Positions 54,780 to 63,316 of a DNA stretch of 64,000 nt are shown here, in pieces. Both the position numbers and the translations under genes were made by a program. Position 1 is the stretch's first letter, and the number at the start of each line of letters is the position of its first letter. The stretch is from positions 6,974,501-7,038,500 of the forward strand of contig NZ_CP089391.1 of assembly GCF_027594865.1 (NCBI RefSeq), read 5' to 3'. The stretch comes from Bradyrhizobium xenonodulans. GTDB taxonomy: Bacteria; Pseudomonadota; Alphaproteobacteria; Rhizobiales; Xanthobacteraceae. The notes under the pieces are model-generated. The model did no database searches and was not told the origin of the DNA. It saw only the letters and a list, made by a program, of their open reading frames with translations.

Positions 54780-55949
54780 ATGATCAGGATGAAGATGAAC
54801 ACGATGCACAAGCCGACAATTCCAGTACGCGATAGATGTTTGGGCAAAGACGGACTGATCGGCCTCAATCTCAATCATCCTCCGCCTGTTCCCGGGACAT
54901 TCGACCGCATTTTCGCAGACGCGCTCAAAGATGTCTTCCAGAGGACATCGCCATCAAGTCTTGTAACGACACACCGCTGGACCGGAACGGAGGACGATCG
55001 TTCCATGGGTGCCGAATTCACTGGTCGGCGGCTGGGTGCCCCGCCGAATGTCGACCGAATTGTTCTCACCCACAGCACGCAATCTGCGATTCACATGATG
55101 CTTCCCGCGCTCGTTCCAAATGGGCGGTCCTTGGTCGTCGAGCAAATGACCTACCCGCCAATCCGGACTTTTGCGCAACGCTACGGGATACCTACTATTG
55201 ACGTCCTGATGGATGATAACGGCGTCGAGCCAAATTCCTTCGAAGATGTGTGCAGGAGGTCGCGGCCGGCGGCTCTCTATTTGGTTACAACCTTTCAGAA
55301 CCCAACGACGATCACTATGTCGCTGAATCGCCGAATACAGATTGCCGAAATCGCCAAACGTTACGATGTGCAAGTCATCGAAGATGACGTCTATAGTCTT
55401 TTGAGCTCGACTCCGATCAAGCCGATCTCCGCGATCGCTCCGGAGAACTCTTGGTATCTCTTGGGAACAGCAAAGAGCTTCGCCGCGGGACTGAAACTGG
55501 CTTTTGTTGTCGCACCTAGTTCCTCCGATGCTTTTCGGGTGTTTTGGCCCGGAGTTCGCGCGACCTATTGGATGGCAGCACCGACAAGTGCGGCGTTGAT
55601 GTCGAACTTTATAAGAAGAGGCGGCGACTTAGACATCCTGGCGGCAGTGAAAAAGGAACTTCAGTCGCGACACCAACTACTCAACGAGATTGCAGGCGAT
55701 CGCCGCTACGTCGCGAACCCAGGCTGCCTTCACGTTTGGTTTCCGCTGCCTAAGTCGCATCCAAGTCAGCAGGTCGCGGACGCAATTAAGGCGGACGGCG
55801 TTCAGGTTGCAGCCAGCAGTGCGTATGCATCGGCGTCTTTCCACCCCGCGGAGGCGATCAGGGTCGGTATCGGCAACCCTGAAGCACCCGAACTGCTCGA
55901 GCTTGCGATAAAAATAGTTCGGAAACACCTTCCGTCAAGAATGAGCTAA
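54780..55949 (+). CDS. MocR-fold PLP aminotransferase without DNA-binding domain
   Basis: A ~390-residue class I/II aminotransferase. It has IVLTHSTQSAIHMMLPAL, TTFQNPTTITMSLNRR (a variant of NPTG with TT), QVIEDDVYSLLSS and the PLP lysine in LLGTAKSFAAGLKLAFV. It resembles the aminotransferase half of MocR regulators but lacks the GntR winged helix; its first ~40 residues are unrelated. ATGs at 54780, 54789 and 54795 are all possible starts. A close paralogue lies at the right end of the window (63317-64000, minus). The variant TTITMS turn suggests an unusual substrate. Confidence 0.85.
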   Translation: MIRMKMNTMHKPTIPVRDRCLGKDGLIGLNLNHPPPVPGTFDRIFADALKDVFQRTSPSSLVTTHRWTGTEDDRSMGAEFTGRRLGAPPNVDRIVLTHSTQSAIHMMLPALVPNGRSLVVEQMTYPPIRTFAQRYGIPTIDVLMDDNGVEPNSFEDVCRRSRPAALYLVTTFQNPTTITMSLNRRIQIAEIAKRYDVQVIEDDVYSLLSSTPIKPISAIAPENSWYLLGTAKSFAAGLKLAFVVAPSSSDAFRVFWPGVRATYWMAAPTSAALMSNFIRRGGDLDILAAVKKELQSRHQLLNEIAGDRRYVANPGCLHVWFPLPKSHPSQQVADAIKADGVQVAASSAYASASFHPAEAIRVGIGNPEAPELLELAIKIVRKHLPSRMS

Positions 55950-56001
55950 TGAACCGGCGGTGACGTGCCCATGGTGATCCATTTTGAATGGAGTTTGAAG
56001 G

Positions 56002-56523
56002 ATGCCAATCGCAATTGCTGAAAGGCCGCTGGACGTCGTGTTGACACTTCGCCACAAGCTATTGAGGCCCGACAGAAGACCAGAGAAATTAGTGTCGCCA
56101 GCCGACGTTTCGACACTGGCCATTCACTTGACCGCGAGTGTGAATGGTCAGACCGTTGGGATGCTCTCTGCCGGTCCCGAGCGCTGCCCGTTCGATTCCT
56201 GGGATAGCAGTTGGAGATTGAGAGGCCTCGCTGTGGTTGAGTTCGCGCGACGACGGGGAGTAGCAACAGCGCTTTTGAAATCTGTAATTGTCCGGTCGCA
56301 TGCTAAGGGAGCTCGTGCGCTTTGGGGCATGACAAGAATCGCCGCGGTGCCCGTACATACTCGGCTCGGTTTTGAAACAATTGGCACGCAATACGAAGTT
56401 CCGCCTGCCGGCCCGCATTGTTCAACTTTTGTAAGATTGACGGATGAACTGGTGTCGTCGCTTTCAGATCGGCAAGAAGCTGCAAATGGCGCGCGACGAA
56501 GTGACGGCAGGCGCCGTGCCTAA
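56002..56523 (+). CDS. GNAT-family N-acetyltransferase
   Basis: A 173-residue acetyltransferase. The acetyl-CoA loop is RGLAVVEFARRRGVATALL (R-x-x-G-x-A), followed by HTRLGFETIGTQYEVP, the usual beta5-beta6 end of GNAT proteins. It starts at an ATG with GGAG about 9 bases upstream. It lies between an aminotransferase and a methyltransferase gene, all on the same strand with short gaps. It may acetylate the amine of an aminophosphonate, a self-protection or tailoring step known from other phosphonate clusters; this is inferred. Confidence 0.82.
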   Translation: MPIAIAERPLDVVLTLRHKLLRPDRRPEKLVSPADVSTLAIHLTASVNGQTVGMLSAGPERCPFDSWDSSWRLRGLAVVEFARRRGVATALLKSVIVRSHAKGARALWGMTRIAAVPVHTRLGFETIGTQYEVPPAGPHCSTFVRLTDELVSSLSDRQEAANGARRSDGRRRA

Positions 56524-56594
56524 GATCGCTGCCGGCATGACAGGCGCGCCCCCGCGTTATCCAAAGGGTCATACTACGCGCAGAGGAAATTAGC

Positions 56595-57401
56595 ATGAAA
56601 TCCAGCATTCCAATGACAGCCATATATTCGGGTGTAGCCGACCTGTATCAGCTCTCACGACCAGAATATCCGATTCAGGCGGCAACTCTGGTTGCTGATC
56701 GGGTCGATAGCCAACTCGGCGACAAGTACTGGGTTGATGTAGGGTCAGGCACCGGAAAGTTTACGCGTCCACTCGCTCATTTTATTGGCGATAAATGCAG
56801 GATATTTGGTGTTGAACCAAACGAAGATATGATAGCAGAGGCAAATAAGGCAGATAACAAAGAGATCACATATCTAAAATCTCCTGCTGAGACGCTGCCT
56901 TTTGCTCGTAACTCAGCCGCGGTAGTGAGCGCCGCCGCCTCTGCGCAACTCTTCGATCGACCTCGCTATTATAAGGAGGTCGAGCGAATTCTAGCATCGA
57001 GCGGCGTTATCGCCTTCATTTATAATCACGGGCGCTTTTCGGAGAGCGAGTTTCTATCCGCGTATCAGAATTTATATGAAGCTAATGTGCCGGGCTATCG
57101 ACGCGGAACGTTTGCGAATCGGCACGGCACATTCTCGGAGGTGCATTTTGCCGAAGAACTCGCCGCTCTATCTACCTTTGAGCAAATCGAAGAAGAGTGC
57201 ATCGAATGGACGCACTTCTATGACCGTCAAAGCATTGAGGCGAGGTTCACATCGACAATCCATTTCCAGCATGCTTTCAAGAATCGAGCACGAGACGAGC
57301 TTATTCGCGAGCTGCACACTTTAATCGACAAGTACATAGGTTCGGATGGAAGGTTGGAATTTCCGTTTACGACATTTGTCGTAAGTGCGACCAAAGTATA
57401 G
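56595..57401 (+). CDS. Class I SAM-dependent methyltransferase
   Basis: A 268-residue methyltransferase of the UbiE/Tam type. It has ADLYQLSRPEYP before motif I WVDVGSGTGKFTRPL, the acidic strand IFGVEPNEDMIAEA and AETLPFARNSAAVVSAAASA (motif III). RYYKEVERILASSGVIAFIY is the usual post-motif helix. The gene is more AT-rich than most of the window, which suggests recent transfer. It sits in the phosphonate neighbourhood; N- or O-methylation of the product is possible, unproven. Confidence 0.87.
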   Translation: MKSSIPMTAIYSGVADLYQLSRPEYPIQAATLVADRVDSQLGDKYWVDVGSGTGKFTRPLAHFIGDKCRIFGVEPNEDMIAEANKADNKEITYLKSPAETLPFARNSAAVVSAAASAQLFDRPRYYKEVERILASSGVIAFIYNHGRFSESEFLSAYQNLYEANVPGYRRGTFANRHGTFSEVHFAEELAALSTFEQIEEECIEWTHFYDRQSIEARFTSTIHFQHAFKNRARDELIRELHTLIDKYIGSDGRLEFPFTTFVVSATKV

Positions 57402-57454
57402 ATCAGTCTTTGGCCGATTATTGGGGTGCAGTGACAATAGCACAGGATGATGCG

Positions 57455-58471
57455 ATGGAGAAACGCCGAGAAAGCCAACTGTCGTCAGAGGTTGATCTCC
57501 ATTCCGAGGGAAAGGCTCATGGTTATCTACGCGTTCCGTTTTCCAGCAACAGTGCCGGATTTGGTTGGATACCCGTTCCCATCGCAGTAGTAAAAAATGG
57601 GGAAGGCCCCAGCGTTTTGCTGATGGCAGGCAGTCATGGGGATGAATATGAGGGACAAGTCTTACTCATGAATCTGCTACGCAGCATCACGACGGATAAC
57701 ATCCAAGGCCGGCTGATAATCCTTCCAGGCGTGAACGCTCCGGCTGTCGCCGCTGGGACTCGGGTATCTCCGATTGACGACGGCAACCTTAACCGTCTTT
57801 TTCCCGGGGACGCAAACGGTACGCCGACCGAGATGGTTGCTCACTACATCGATAGCGTCTTACTACCGCAAGTTCGTTACTGCTTTGATTTTCATTCGGG
57901 CGGCTATTCCTGCGAGTATATTCCAGCCGCTCATCTGGTTGCGCCTGATGTGCCGGATCTGCGCGACGAGGCGATTGGCTTCTTGAAAGCATTCGCGATG
58001 CCAAACAGCATCCTGATAGAGGGTCTAAAGGGCGGGGAGCAGCGCCTACTTGGTTCATGCCGTCGGCTAGGAGTGGGCCACATGTCGACTGAGCTGGGAG
58101 GCGCAGGAGTATTCTCTCTCGATATCTTTCGCGCCGCGGAACGCGGCTTGCCGCGACTACTTCGTCATGTAGGCGTTTTGAAGAGCAATGGTGAAGAGGA
58201 GTCCGCTCCCACTTCGACTTTTTATCTTCGCCAGGCAGGAACCGGTATGGTGTATGCTACTGCAACCGGTGTTTTGGAGGCTCGTTGTAAACTCGGAGAA
58301 GACGTGACCGCTGGTGAGGTTGCTGGTGTCGTGCATTTTACAGAAACGCCATGGCGTGAGCCCGAGGTTATCAGATTCAAGCAAGACGGCACCATAATTA
58401 ACAAGAGATCACCTGCCCGAACAAAAATTGGCGATAATCTTTTTGCTCTTGGGACGAGAATTGAGATCTAG
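57455..58471 (+). CDS. Succinylglutamate desuccinylase/aspartoacylase family hydrolase
   Basis: A ~338-residue M14-like zinc deacylase. The zinc motif is MAGSHGDEYEGQVL (HxxE), with the third ligand in CFDFHSGGYSCEY. PGVNAPAVAAGTRVSPIDDG and NLNRLFPGD are the arginine/asparagine segments of AstE/aspartoacylases, and the C-terminal beta domain (TGMVYATATGVLE, VAGVVHF) closes the site. Members such as DoeB remove acyl groups from N-acylated amino acids. It could undo the acetylation made by the GNAT two genes upstream. The ATG at 57455 is chosen over an upstream TTG because AGGA lies close. Confidence 0.87.
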   Translation: MEKRRESQLSSEVDLHSEGKAHGYLRVPFSSNSAGFGWIPVPIAVVKNGEGPSVLLMAGSHGDEYEGQVLLMNLLRSITTDNIQGRLIILPGVNAPAVAAGTRVSPIDDGNLNRLFPGDANGTPTEMVAHYIDSVLLPQVRYCFDFHSGGYSCEYIPAAHLVAPDVPDLRDEAIGFLKAFAMPNSILIEGLKGGEQRLLGSCRRLGVGHMSTELGGAGVFSLDIFRAAERGLPRLLRHVGVLKSNGEEESAPTSTFYLRQAGTGMVYATATGVLEARCKLGEDVTAGEVAGVVHFTETPWREPEVIRFKQDGTIINKRSPARTKIGDNLFALGTRIEI

Positions 58472-58530
58472 AGCGTATGATGACCCGTTGCGTTCTTCGT
58501 TCATCGACTTTGTTTGGCGCCTATCAGCCG

Positions 58531-58655
58531 CGATCAACGGCGAGATGACTCTGGCCCAGGCGGCTGAATACTTCGACAGTCATCCGGACCGAATCACAAA
58601 GTGGAAGTCCCAGCTTCAGCTTCAAGAAGCGGCCGCGGGTGTTCGGTGCGGATGA
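58531..58655 (+). pseudogene. IS3-type OrfA fragment
   Basis: The frame ends MTLAQAAEYFDSHPDRITKW followed by KSQLQLQEAAAGV, the helix-turn-helix of an IS3-family OrfA. Flanking codons are unrelated and the domain is truncated. It directly abuts the IS66 tail at 58654, so two different elements are fused here. Confidence 0.75.
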
Positions 58656-58779
58656 GATGAACGATGTCGATCCGCTCACCCACCTGAGTGATGTCCTCAC
58701 CAGGATGGTCAATGGCCACCCGCACAGCGAGATCGACGACCTGCTTCCGTGGGCCTACGGCCGTCACAGAAAGCTGTGA
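58654..58779 (+). pseudogene. IS66-family transposase C-terminal fragment
   Basis: Reads N-D-V-D-P-L-T-H-L-S-D-V-L followed by TRMVNGHPHSEIDDLLPWAY and a stop at 58779. This is the conserved C-terminus of the IS66 transposase TnpC (DPLAYLTDVLTRI...NGHP...DELLPW). Only ~40 codons remain. It closes the phosphonate-side region before the minus-strand operon. Confidence 0.82.
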
Positions 58780-59031
58780 CCCAAGATCGACACTTTCGGT
58801 GGCTGCGCTGGAAGTCCCGACATGGTAGCGCTCGCCGGCTGCAGACCCCCTTTCGTCATCTGCCTCGAGTTTAACAGCTTGAAGCTGCGCCCCGGAGCGA
58901 TCGAGCTCCGCCGTGGGTTGCTGGAACCGGGAAATCGCTCGCGGCATTGAGGATCCTAGAAAGGGGGCAGTAGTGATTGCCAGCCTAAGAGAGCCCCTGC
59001 CTGTGTCTTCAGATGCTCTCCGTCACGCGTG
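58780..59031. other. Spacer with no gene seen
   Basis: About 250 bases between the IS66 tail and the stop of the phosphodiesterase gene. Possibly the remaining end of the IS66 element; no clear inverted repeat found. Confidence 0.35.
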
Positions 59032-60516
59032 TCAGCTTTGTGCCATTCCGCTTTCAATGTAGCTGATGTCGCCTAGCGCCACCCTTCGAAGAACCTGTTT
59101 GTAGCCGCCAAGCCGCGCCTCGAAGACCTCTCTACGAATGGCGACCTCTGGCGTCGATGCTGGCCGTAGAAGGTCGCCAAGCACCCGCCCACTCATCGTC
59201 TTTGGTGCGTCGATTTCAAGCAAATAGAGGATCGTCGGTGCCACGTCGCAGATCCCCGACGGCAACAAAGATAGCGATCCGATGTCCGGAAAAGCTGATC
59301 CTGCGACAATGCCCACCGCTGCGAGTTCTTTGGGATGCAATCCGCCATGAAGGCCGAGGCCTGGTAGACGATTATTATCATAGAAGGTGCCGCCTACGAG
59401 GCCGAAGGGATCGATGATATCGTGAGCCCGAAAGGAAAAGGATACGTCCGGCGCCCGCACATGATCGGCGAAGACGAGGCGGTTTGAGAGGCTCCCGGGC
59501 GCGATGCCGTTGACCTCGTCCTTCGCACGTGTGAACACAGGCCCGCACCATGGCTCGGACGTAATGGTCGCAACGAGCCGGGCAACCTTCGCCTCATCGG
59601 AATCGGCAAGATAGAGAGCGCCGGCCTGCCCAGGCACGACTACCACGTCAACGTTGGCAGCGGGCGCGACGCCAGGGTTGAAGCCGGCCCCACGCAGGCT
59701 ATCCGCAACCGAGATACGCGTATGGCCGCTGATGTGGCCATGATCAGAGATCGCGAAAATCTGCACGTCTTCCTGCCTTCCCTCGGCTTCCCACCAATCG
59801 AGCACACGGCCGAACTGGCGATCGCAGTAGGTAATGATGGATCGAGTTGCTTCGGCTCCCGTACCGTGAAAGTGCGAGGTTGTGTCCGGCTCGCCGTAGG
59901 AAAGAATCGTGACATCGGGCTGGTATTTCGGCCATATAACATCCAAGAAGGCCGAGGTAATCCAATCCTGCCCGGCCCGGTCCGGCTCGGTCTTAGGAGG
60001 GGCAGGAGGAAGTGGCCCGATGCGTGCTTCGATTTCCCCCAGAATATCGTCTGGCGTACAGACCTCACGGAAATGCCCGGACAGACGAATATGACCGAAA
60101 TCCTCGGCGTTGTGGTGAAAAAGCCGCGTTGTTCCAGGTGTATTCGTGGCAAGCACCGCGACGCTGCGACCGCCGGCGGCCAATATCTCGCCTAGTGAGG
60201 GTACTGAATAAAGTTTACCGCCGGTCTCGATGTCAAGTTGGCGCAGGAGTCTAGCATCCGAGGTGTCGATCGCGCGAGGCGGCTTGGACGCTCGGTCCAC
60301 ATATTCATTGCTGACCATACCATGGCAGCCGGTTGTGGCGCCAGTAACGAGGCTGGGAAACGCCGATCGTGTCTCGGAAGGGTAAACGGTGCCATGATTT
60401 GCTAGTGTTACACCTAGCTTTCGCAAGCTCCAAAGGTTCGGTGTCAGTTTCGACGTCACCAGATCGGGACGCAAACCGTCGAAGCTAACGATCAAGAAGC
60501 GTTTTGTTTTATTCAT
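59032..60516 (-). CDS. Type I phosphodiesterase/phosphonoacetate-hydrolase-like enzyme
   Basis: A 494-residue member of the alkaline phosphatase superfamily. It opens KRFLIVSFDGLRPDLVTSKL (first metal Asp), then YPSETRSAFPSLVTGATTG and HGMVSNEYVD, which line up with the nucleophile-threonine segment of nucleotide pyrophosphatases and of phosphonoacetate hydrolase. Later metal ligands are SYGEPDTTSHFHG, AISDHGHISGH and GLHGGLHPKEL. Such enzymes cleave phosphodiesters or C-P bonds of activated phosphonates; which applies cannot be read from sequence. There is no signal peptide. Last gene of a minus-strand set with amidohydrolase and binding protein. Confidence 0.85.
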   Translation of the reverse strand: MNKTKRFLIVSFDGLRPDLVTSKLTPNLWSLRKLGVTLANHGTVYPSETRSAFPSLVTGATTGCHGMVSNEYVDRASKPPRAIDTSDARLLRQLDIETGGKLYSVPSLGEILAAGGRSVAVLATNTPGTTRLFHHNAEDFGHIRLSGHFREVCTPDDILGEIEARIGPLPPAPPKTEPDRAGQDWITSAFLDVIWPKYQPDVTILSYGEPDTTSHFHGTGAEATRSIITYCDRQFGRVLDWWEAEGRQEDVQIFAISDHGHISGHTRISVADSLRGAGFNPGVAPAANVDVVVVPGQAGALYLADSDEAKVARLVATITSEPWCGPVFTRAKDEVNGIAPGSLSNRLVFADHVRAPDVSFSFRAHDIIDPFGLVGGTFYDNNRLPGLGLHGGLHPKELAAVGIVAGSAFPDIGSLSLLPSGICDVAPTILYLLEIDAPKTMSGRVLGDLLRPASTPEVAIRREVFEARLGGYKQVLRRVALGDISYIESGMAQS

Positions 60517-60620
60517 AGCGCTCGTCTTCGAAAGAACGCAGATGCGACTCTGTTTTTCAGATCTGCAATAATTTCAGGATGTGTAGTTGCATAGATCCAC
60601 TGTAGCGGCTGTCTTGGAAG

Positions 60621-61808
60621 CTAGATTGGTAAGTCAGTCGGGTTTATCCTTCGCCCATCGCGAAAGACGAAACGAATGTCACTGAACGCCTCCGGAGCGC
60701 TTAATGGGTTACTCCCAAGCACGACCAAATCGGCTAGCTTCCCCTCTTCGATAGTCCCAACTCTATCTGCAATGTTCAGTAACTCAGCGCCGTTCCGCGT
60801 TGCGAGCACCAAGCACTCGGACAAAGAAAGTCCGAGTTCATACAAGCCTCGCATTTCGTCAACGAGATTGCCGAAATTGTCTGAGCCATACGCCATCTTT
60901 ACGCCAAGTGAGTGAGCCGCTCGGACTGACTTGTCATGATACGGGCGCATCAACGCGCCGTGGCGCATGGGACCAGGACCTCGACCCCAATCATTGCACT
61001 TCTCGCGAAAACTGCTCAGCGTCGGCACGAGCCAAACTCCCGCACGCGCCATCCTCTCTGCGGTAGGTTCGTCGAGCATGACACCGTGTTCTATAGTGTC
61101 GACGCCTGCGTTTAGGGCATTTTCGATCGACTCATTGCAGACTGCATGGACCATGCATCGTTTGCCGTGATGGTGGGCAATGGCGAAAGCCTCGCGCATA
61201 ATTTCCATACTCATATTGACGGCGCTGATCGGCTCGCCTTCAGCTCTGCTCCATTCGATACTGGCCATACATTTGACCCAATCGACGTTGCGCTTAATCA
61301 TCGCGCCTACCGCTTTGCGGACCTCAACAATAGAGTCGACCTCCAGAAACAGCTGGTGGACATATCCCCCGGTTACTGTCAGGCCCTGGCTGACCGCCTG
61401 TATTCTTGGGCCGACAAAAATATCTCCCTTGAAGGCATCTCGGATGTCTACGCCTAAATAACCCATAGAACCAGCATCGCGGATTGTCGTTATGCCTTCA
61501 GAGAGACTTGAGATTGCGTTGCGAATGCCAAGGAATTTTTGAATATCGGGGTTTGCTCGAGCGTAATCGGCGGCCGTACCCTTCTGACGTTTGTTGAAAA
61601 CATGCTCGTGAACATTGATGAACCCCGGTGTGAGATACAGACCAGAGAGGTCCAGAATATCCGCATCGGGCGCAGTTCGGCCGAGTAAGTCCCGGCGCCC
61701 TACTCCGCTGATCTTGTGACCGTCCAAGAGAACGGCCTCATCCAGACGCGGCGGACCTCCCCTTCCATCAATGATTGTGGCGCCAATAAGCAGCCTCTGG
61801 CCTTTCAT
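60621..61808 (-). CDS. Metal-dependent amidohydrolase
   Basis: A ~395-residue amidohydrolase of the imidazolonepropionase/prolidase-like group. It starts MKGQRLLIGATIIDGRGGPP with AGGGGGAA upstream, and has the metal motif FINVHEHVF (HxH), the probable carbamylated lysine in VDWVKCMAS, HAVCNESIENALNAGVDTIE followed by HG, and the last aspartate in MAYGSDNFGNL. The C-terminus (GTIEEGKLADLVVLGSNPL) closes the beta-sandwich. It hydrolyses an amide or cyclic amide, substrate unknown. It lies 104 bases before the phosphodiesterase on the same strand. An upstream in-frame start at 61943 is less likely. Confidence 0.88.
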   Translation of the reverse strand: MKGQRLLIGATIIDGRGGPPRLDEAVLLDGHKISGVGRRDLLGRTAPDADILDLSGLYLTPGFINVHEHVFNKRQKGTAADYARANPDIQKFLGIRNAISSLSEGITTIRDAGSMGYLGVDIRDAFKGDIFVGPRIQAVSQGLTVTGGYVHQLFLEVDSIVEVRKAVGAMIKRNVDWVKCMASIEWSRAEGEPISAVNMSMEIMREAFAIAHHHGKRCMVHAVCNESIENALNAGVDTIEHGVMLDEPTAERMARAGVWLVPTLSSFREKCNDWGRGPGPMRHGALMRPYHDKSVRAAHSLGVKMAYGSDNFGNLVDEMRGLYELGLSLSECLVLATRNGAELLNIADRVGTIEEGKLADLVVLGSNPLSAPEAFSDIRFVFRDGRRINPTDLPI

Positions 61809-61974
61809 CAGACTGATTCCCCCTGAACCAAGATTAGATAGCATCCTGTCTATGTAATGCCGGACTAACTTTGCCGATTGGTGTACGACCGAGGCCTCGA
61901 TCAGCCACGTGCGGCGCCGACCGGATGAACCGTTTGGCTCCAACTCTGCACAACAACAAGGCCCGCTCGTAAAA

Positions 61975-63261
61975 CTAGGGAAGAAGCTTCTTCACGCTGT
62001 TCGACATGGCGGAGAGCGCTTCGTCGACGCCAGCTTTGTTGATGGCAACATCGCGTGTGTGGTCACGGATTGCATCGACAATTCTTGGTGCATTGTCGCC
62101 AGGGAACGCATACCATCCTGTTACAAAGGGCAGCGCGCCAACCGCAATTTGCTCGTTGGGATGGTCATTGTAATATTTTCCCAGATACTCCGGCTGCTTG
62201 ATCGCGATCGTGTTCGCTGGCGTCGAGCTCAGCATCTGCACCAACAGAGTTTGAATCTTGGGCGTTGTCATGAATTTCATGTACTGCCACACAATCTTCT
62301 GCTTTTTGGGATCGGTGGTGTACATCATGATGCCGCGACCACCGATAGGAACCCTACCCTCGGGTGCGACTAAGGGCCATTTCATGGTCTGAATTTCAAA
62401 CCGACCTTTAGAGTCTTCCTCGAACTTGGCTAAGAAGGTGTTGGATTGCGTGATCATGCCCATCTGACCGGCGGAGAAGGCTTGAAATGCCTGATCTTGG
62501 CTCATGTCGATCATGCCGGTCTGGCCGATCCGACGAATGATATCGAGCGCTCGGCGCCCTTTCGAATCGTTGAACTCAATCTTGGTGTCATCTTCATTCA
62601 TCAAATGACCGCCCAGGCCGGTAACCATCGCTTGGTACGTCCAGTTGCCACTTGCGTTATAATCAAAGAATCCACCGATTATGTTGTTGCCGAGGCCGTG
62701 GATTTTAACCGCGAGCTCAATGATGCCGTCCCAGTCCGGCGGAAGATGGTCGGGGTCGCCACCGGCGCGACGAACGAGATCCTTATTGAAGAATAGCGTT
62801 GGCGTAGAGCTCTCAAGCGGTAAAGCATAAGTAGCTCCCCGAACCTTGGTAGCCTCCATTGAGGCGGGCGTCAGCCCGCTCTCAGCCCAGTCTTTTTCGT
62901 CAGCGATGAAGCGATCCAACGGTACTGCCAGACCCCGCCGCGCCATGATAGCCACATGGGAATAACCGTTGAAGGAGACGTCTGGAAGTTCGCCGGTGAC
63001 CGCCAGCCTGAACGTGCGCGTGAGGTGTTCGCCTTCCGTCGCGACCGGCGGTAAGGTAGTGATGTGGGCCTCTGGGTTCTCCGCCTCGAAAAGGCGGGCA
63101 GTCGTTTCAAAGAAGTCCTTGTAGCGGGCGTTGTTGTAGGAAAGCGTCAAAACTCTCGAATCACTCGCCGACGCGGGCGCTGGCGCCACTGCAGAAGCAA
63201 ACGTGATACTTAAACCCAGCAGGCTAGCTATAGACATTCGAGGCAGCGTCATCGGCTTCAT
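61975..63261 (-). CDS. ABC transporter solute-binding protein (family 1)
   Basis: A ~428-residue extracellular solute-binding protein with a signal peptide (MSIASLLGLSITFASAVAPAPASA). The mature part has VLTLSYNNARYKDFFETTA, FRLAVTGELPDVSFNGYSHV and YALPLESSTPTLFFNKDLVR, typical of the MalE/UgpB group that binds sugars or glycerol-3-phosphate. ATGs at 63282, 63261 and 63252 are possible starts. No permease or ATPase genes are present in the window, so the rest of the importer must lie elsewhere, or this gene works alone. The partner genes suggest uptake of a phosphodiester or amide compound. Confidence 0.87.
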   Translation of the reverse strand: MKPMTLPRMSIASLLGLSITFASAVAPAPASASDSRVLTLSYNNARYKDFFETTARLFEAENPEAHITTLPPVATEGEHLTRTFRLAVTGELPDVSFNGYSHVAIMARRGLAVPLDRFIADEKDWAESGLTPASMEATKVRGATYALPLESSTPTLFFNKDLVRRAGGDPDHLPPDWDGIIELAVKIHGLGNNIIGGFFDYNASGNWTYQAMVTGLGGHLMNEDDTKIEFNDSKGRRALDIIRRIGQTGMIDMSQDQAFQAFSAGQMGMITQSNTFLAKFEEDSKGRFEIQTMKWPLVAPEGRVPIGGRGIMMYTTDPKKQKIVWQYMKFMTTPKIQTLLVQMLSSTPANTIAIKQPEYLGKYYNDHPNEQIAVGALPFVTGWYAFPGDNAPRIVDAIRDHTRDVAINKAGVDEALSAMSNSVKKLLP

Positions 63262-63316
63262 GATGAGTCCCGTGCGTTTCATGGTCCTGAATAGGATTGT
63301 GGCCAACCGGAAGGGC

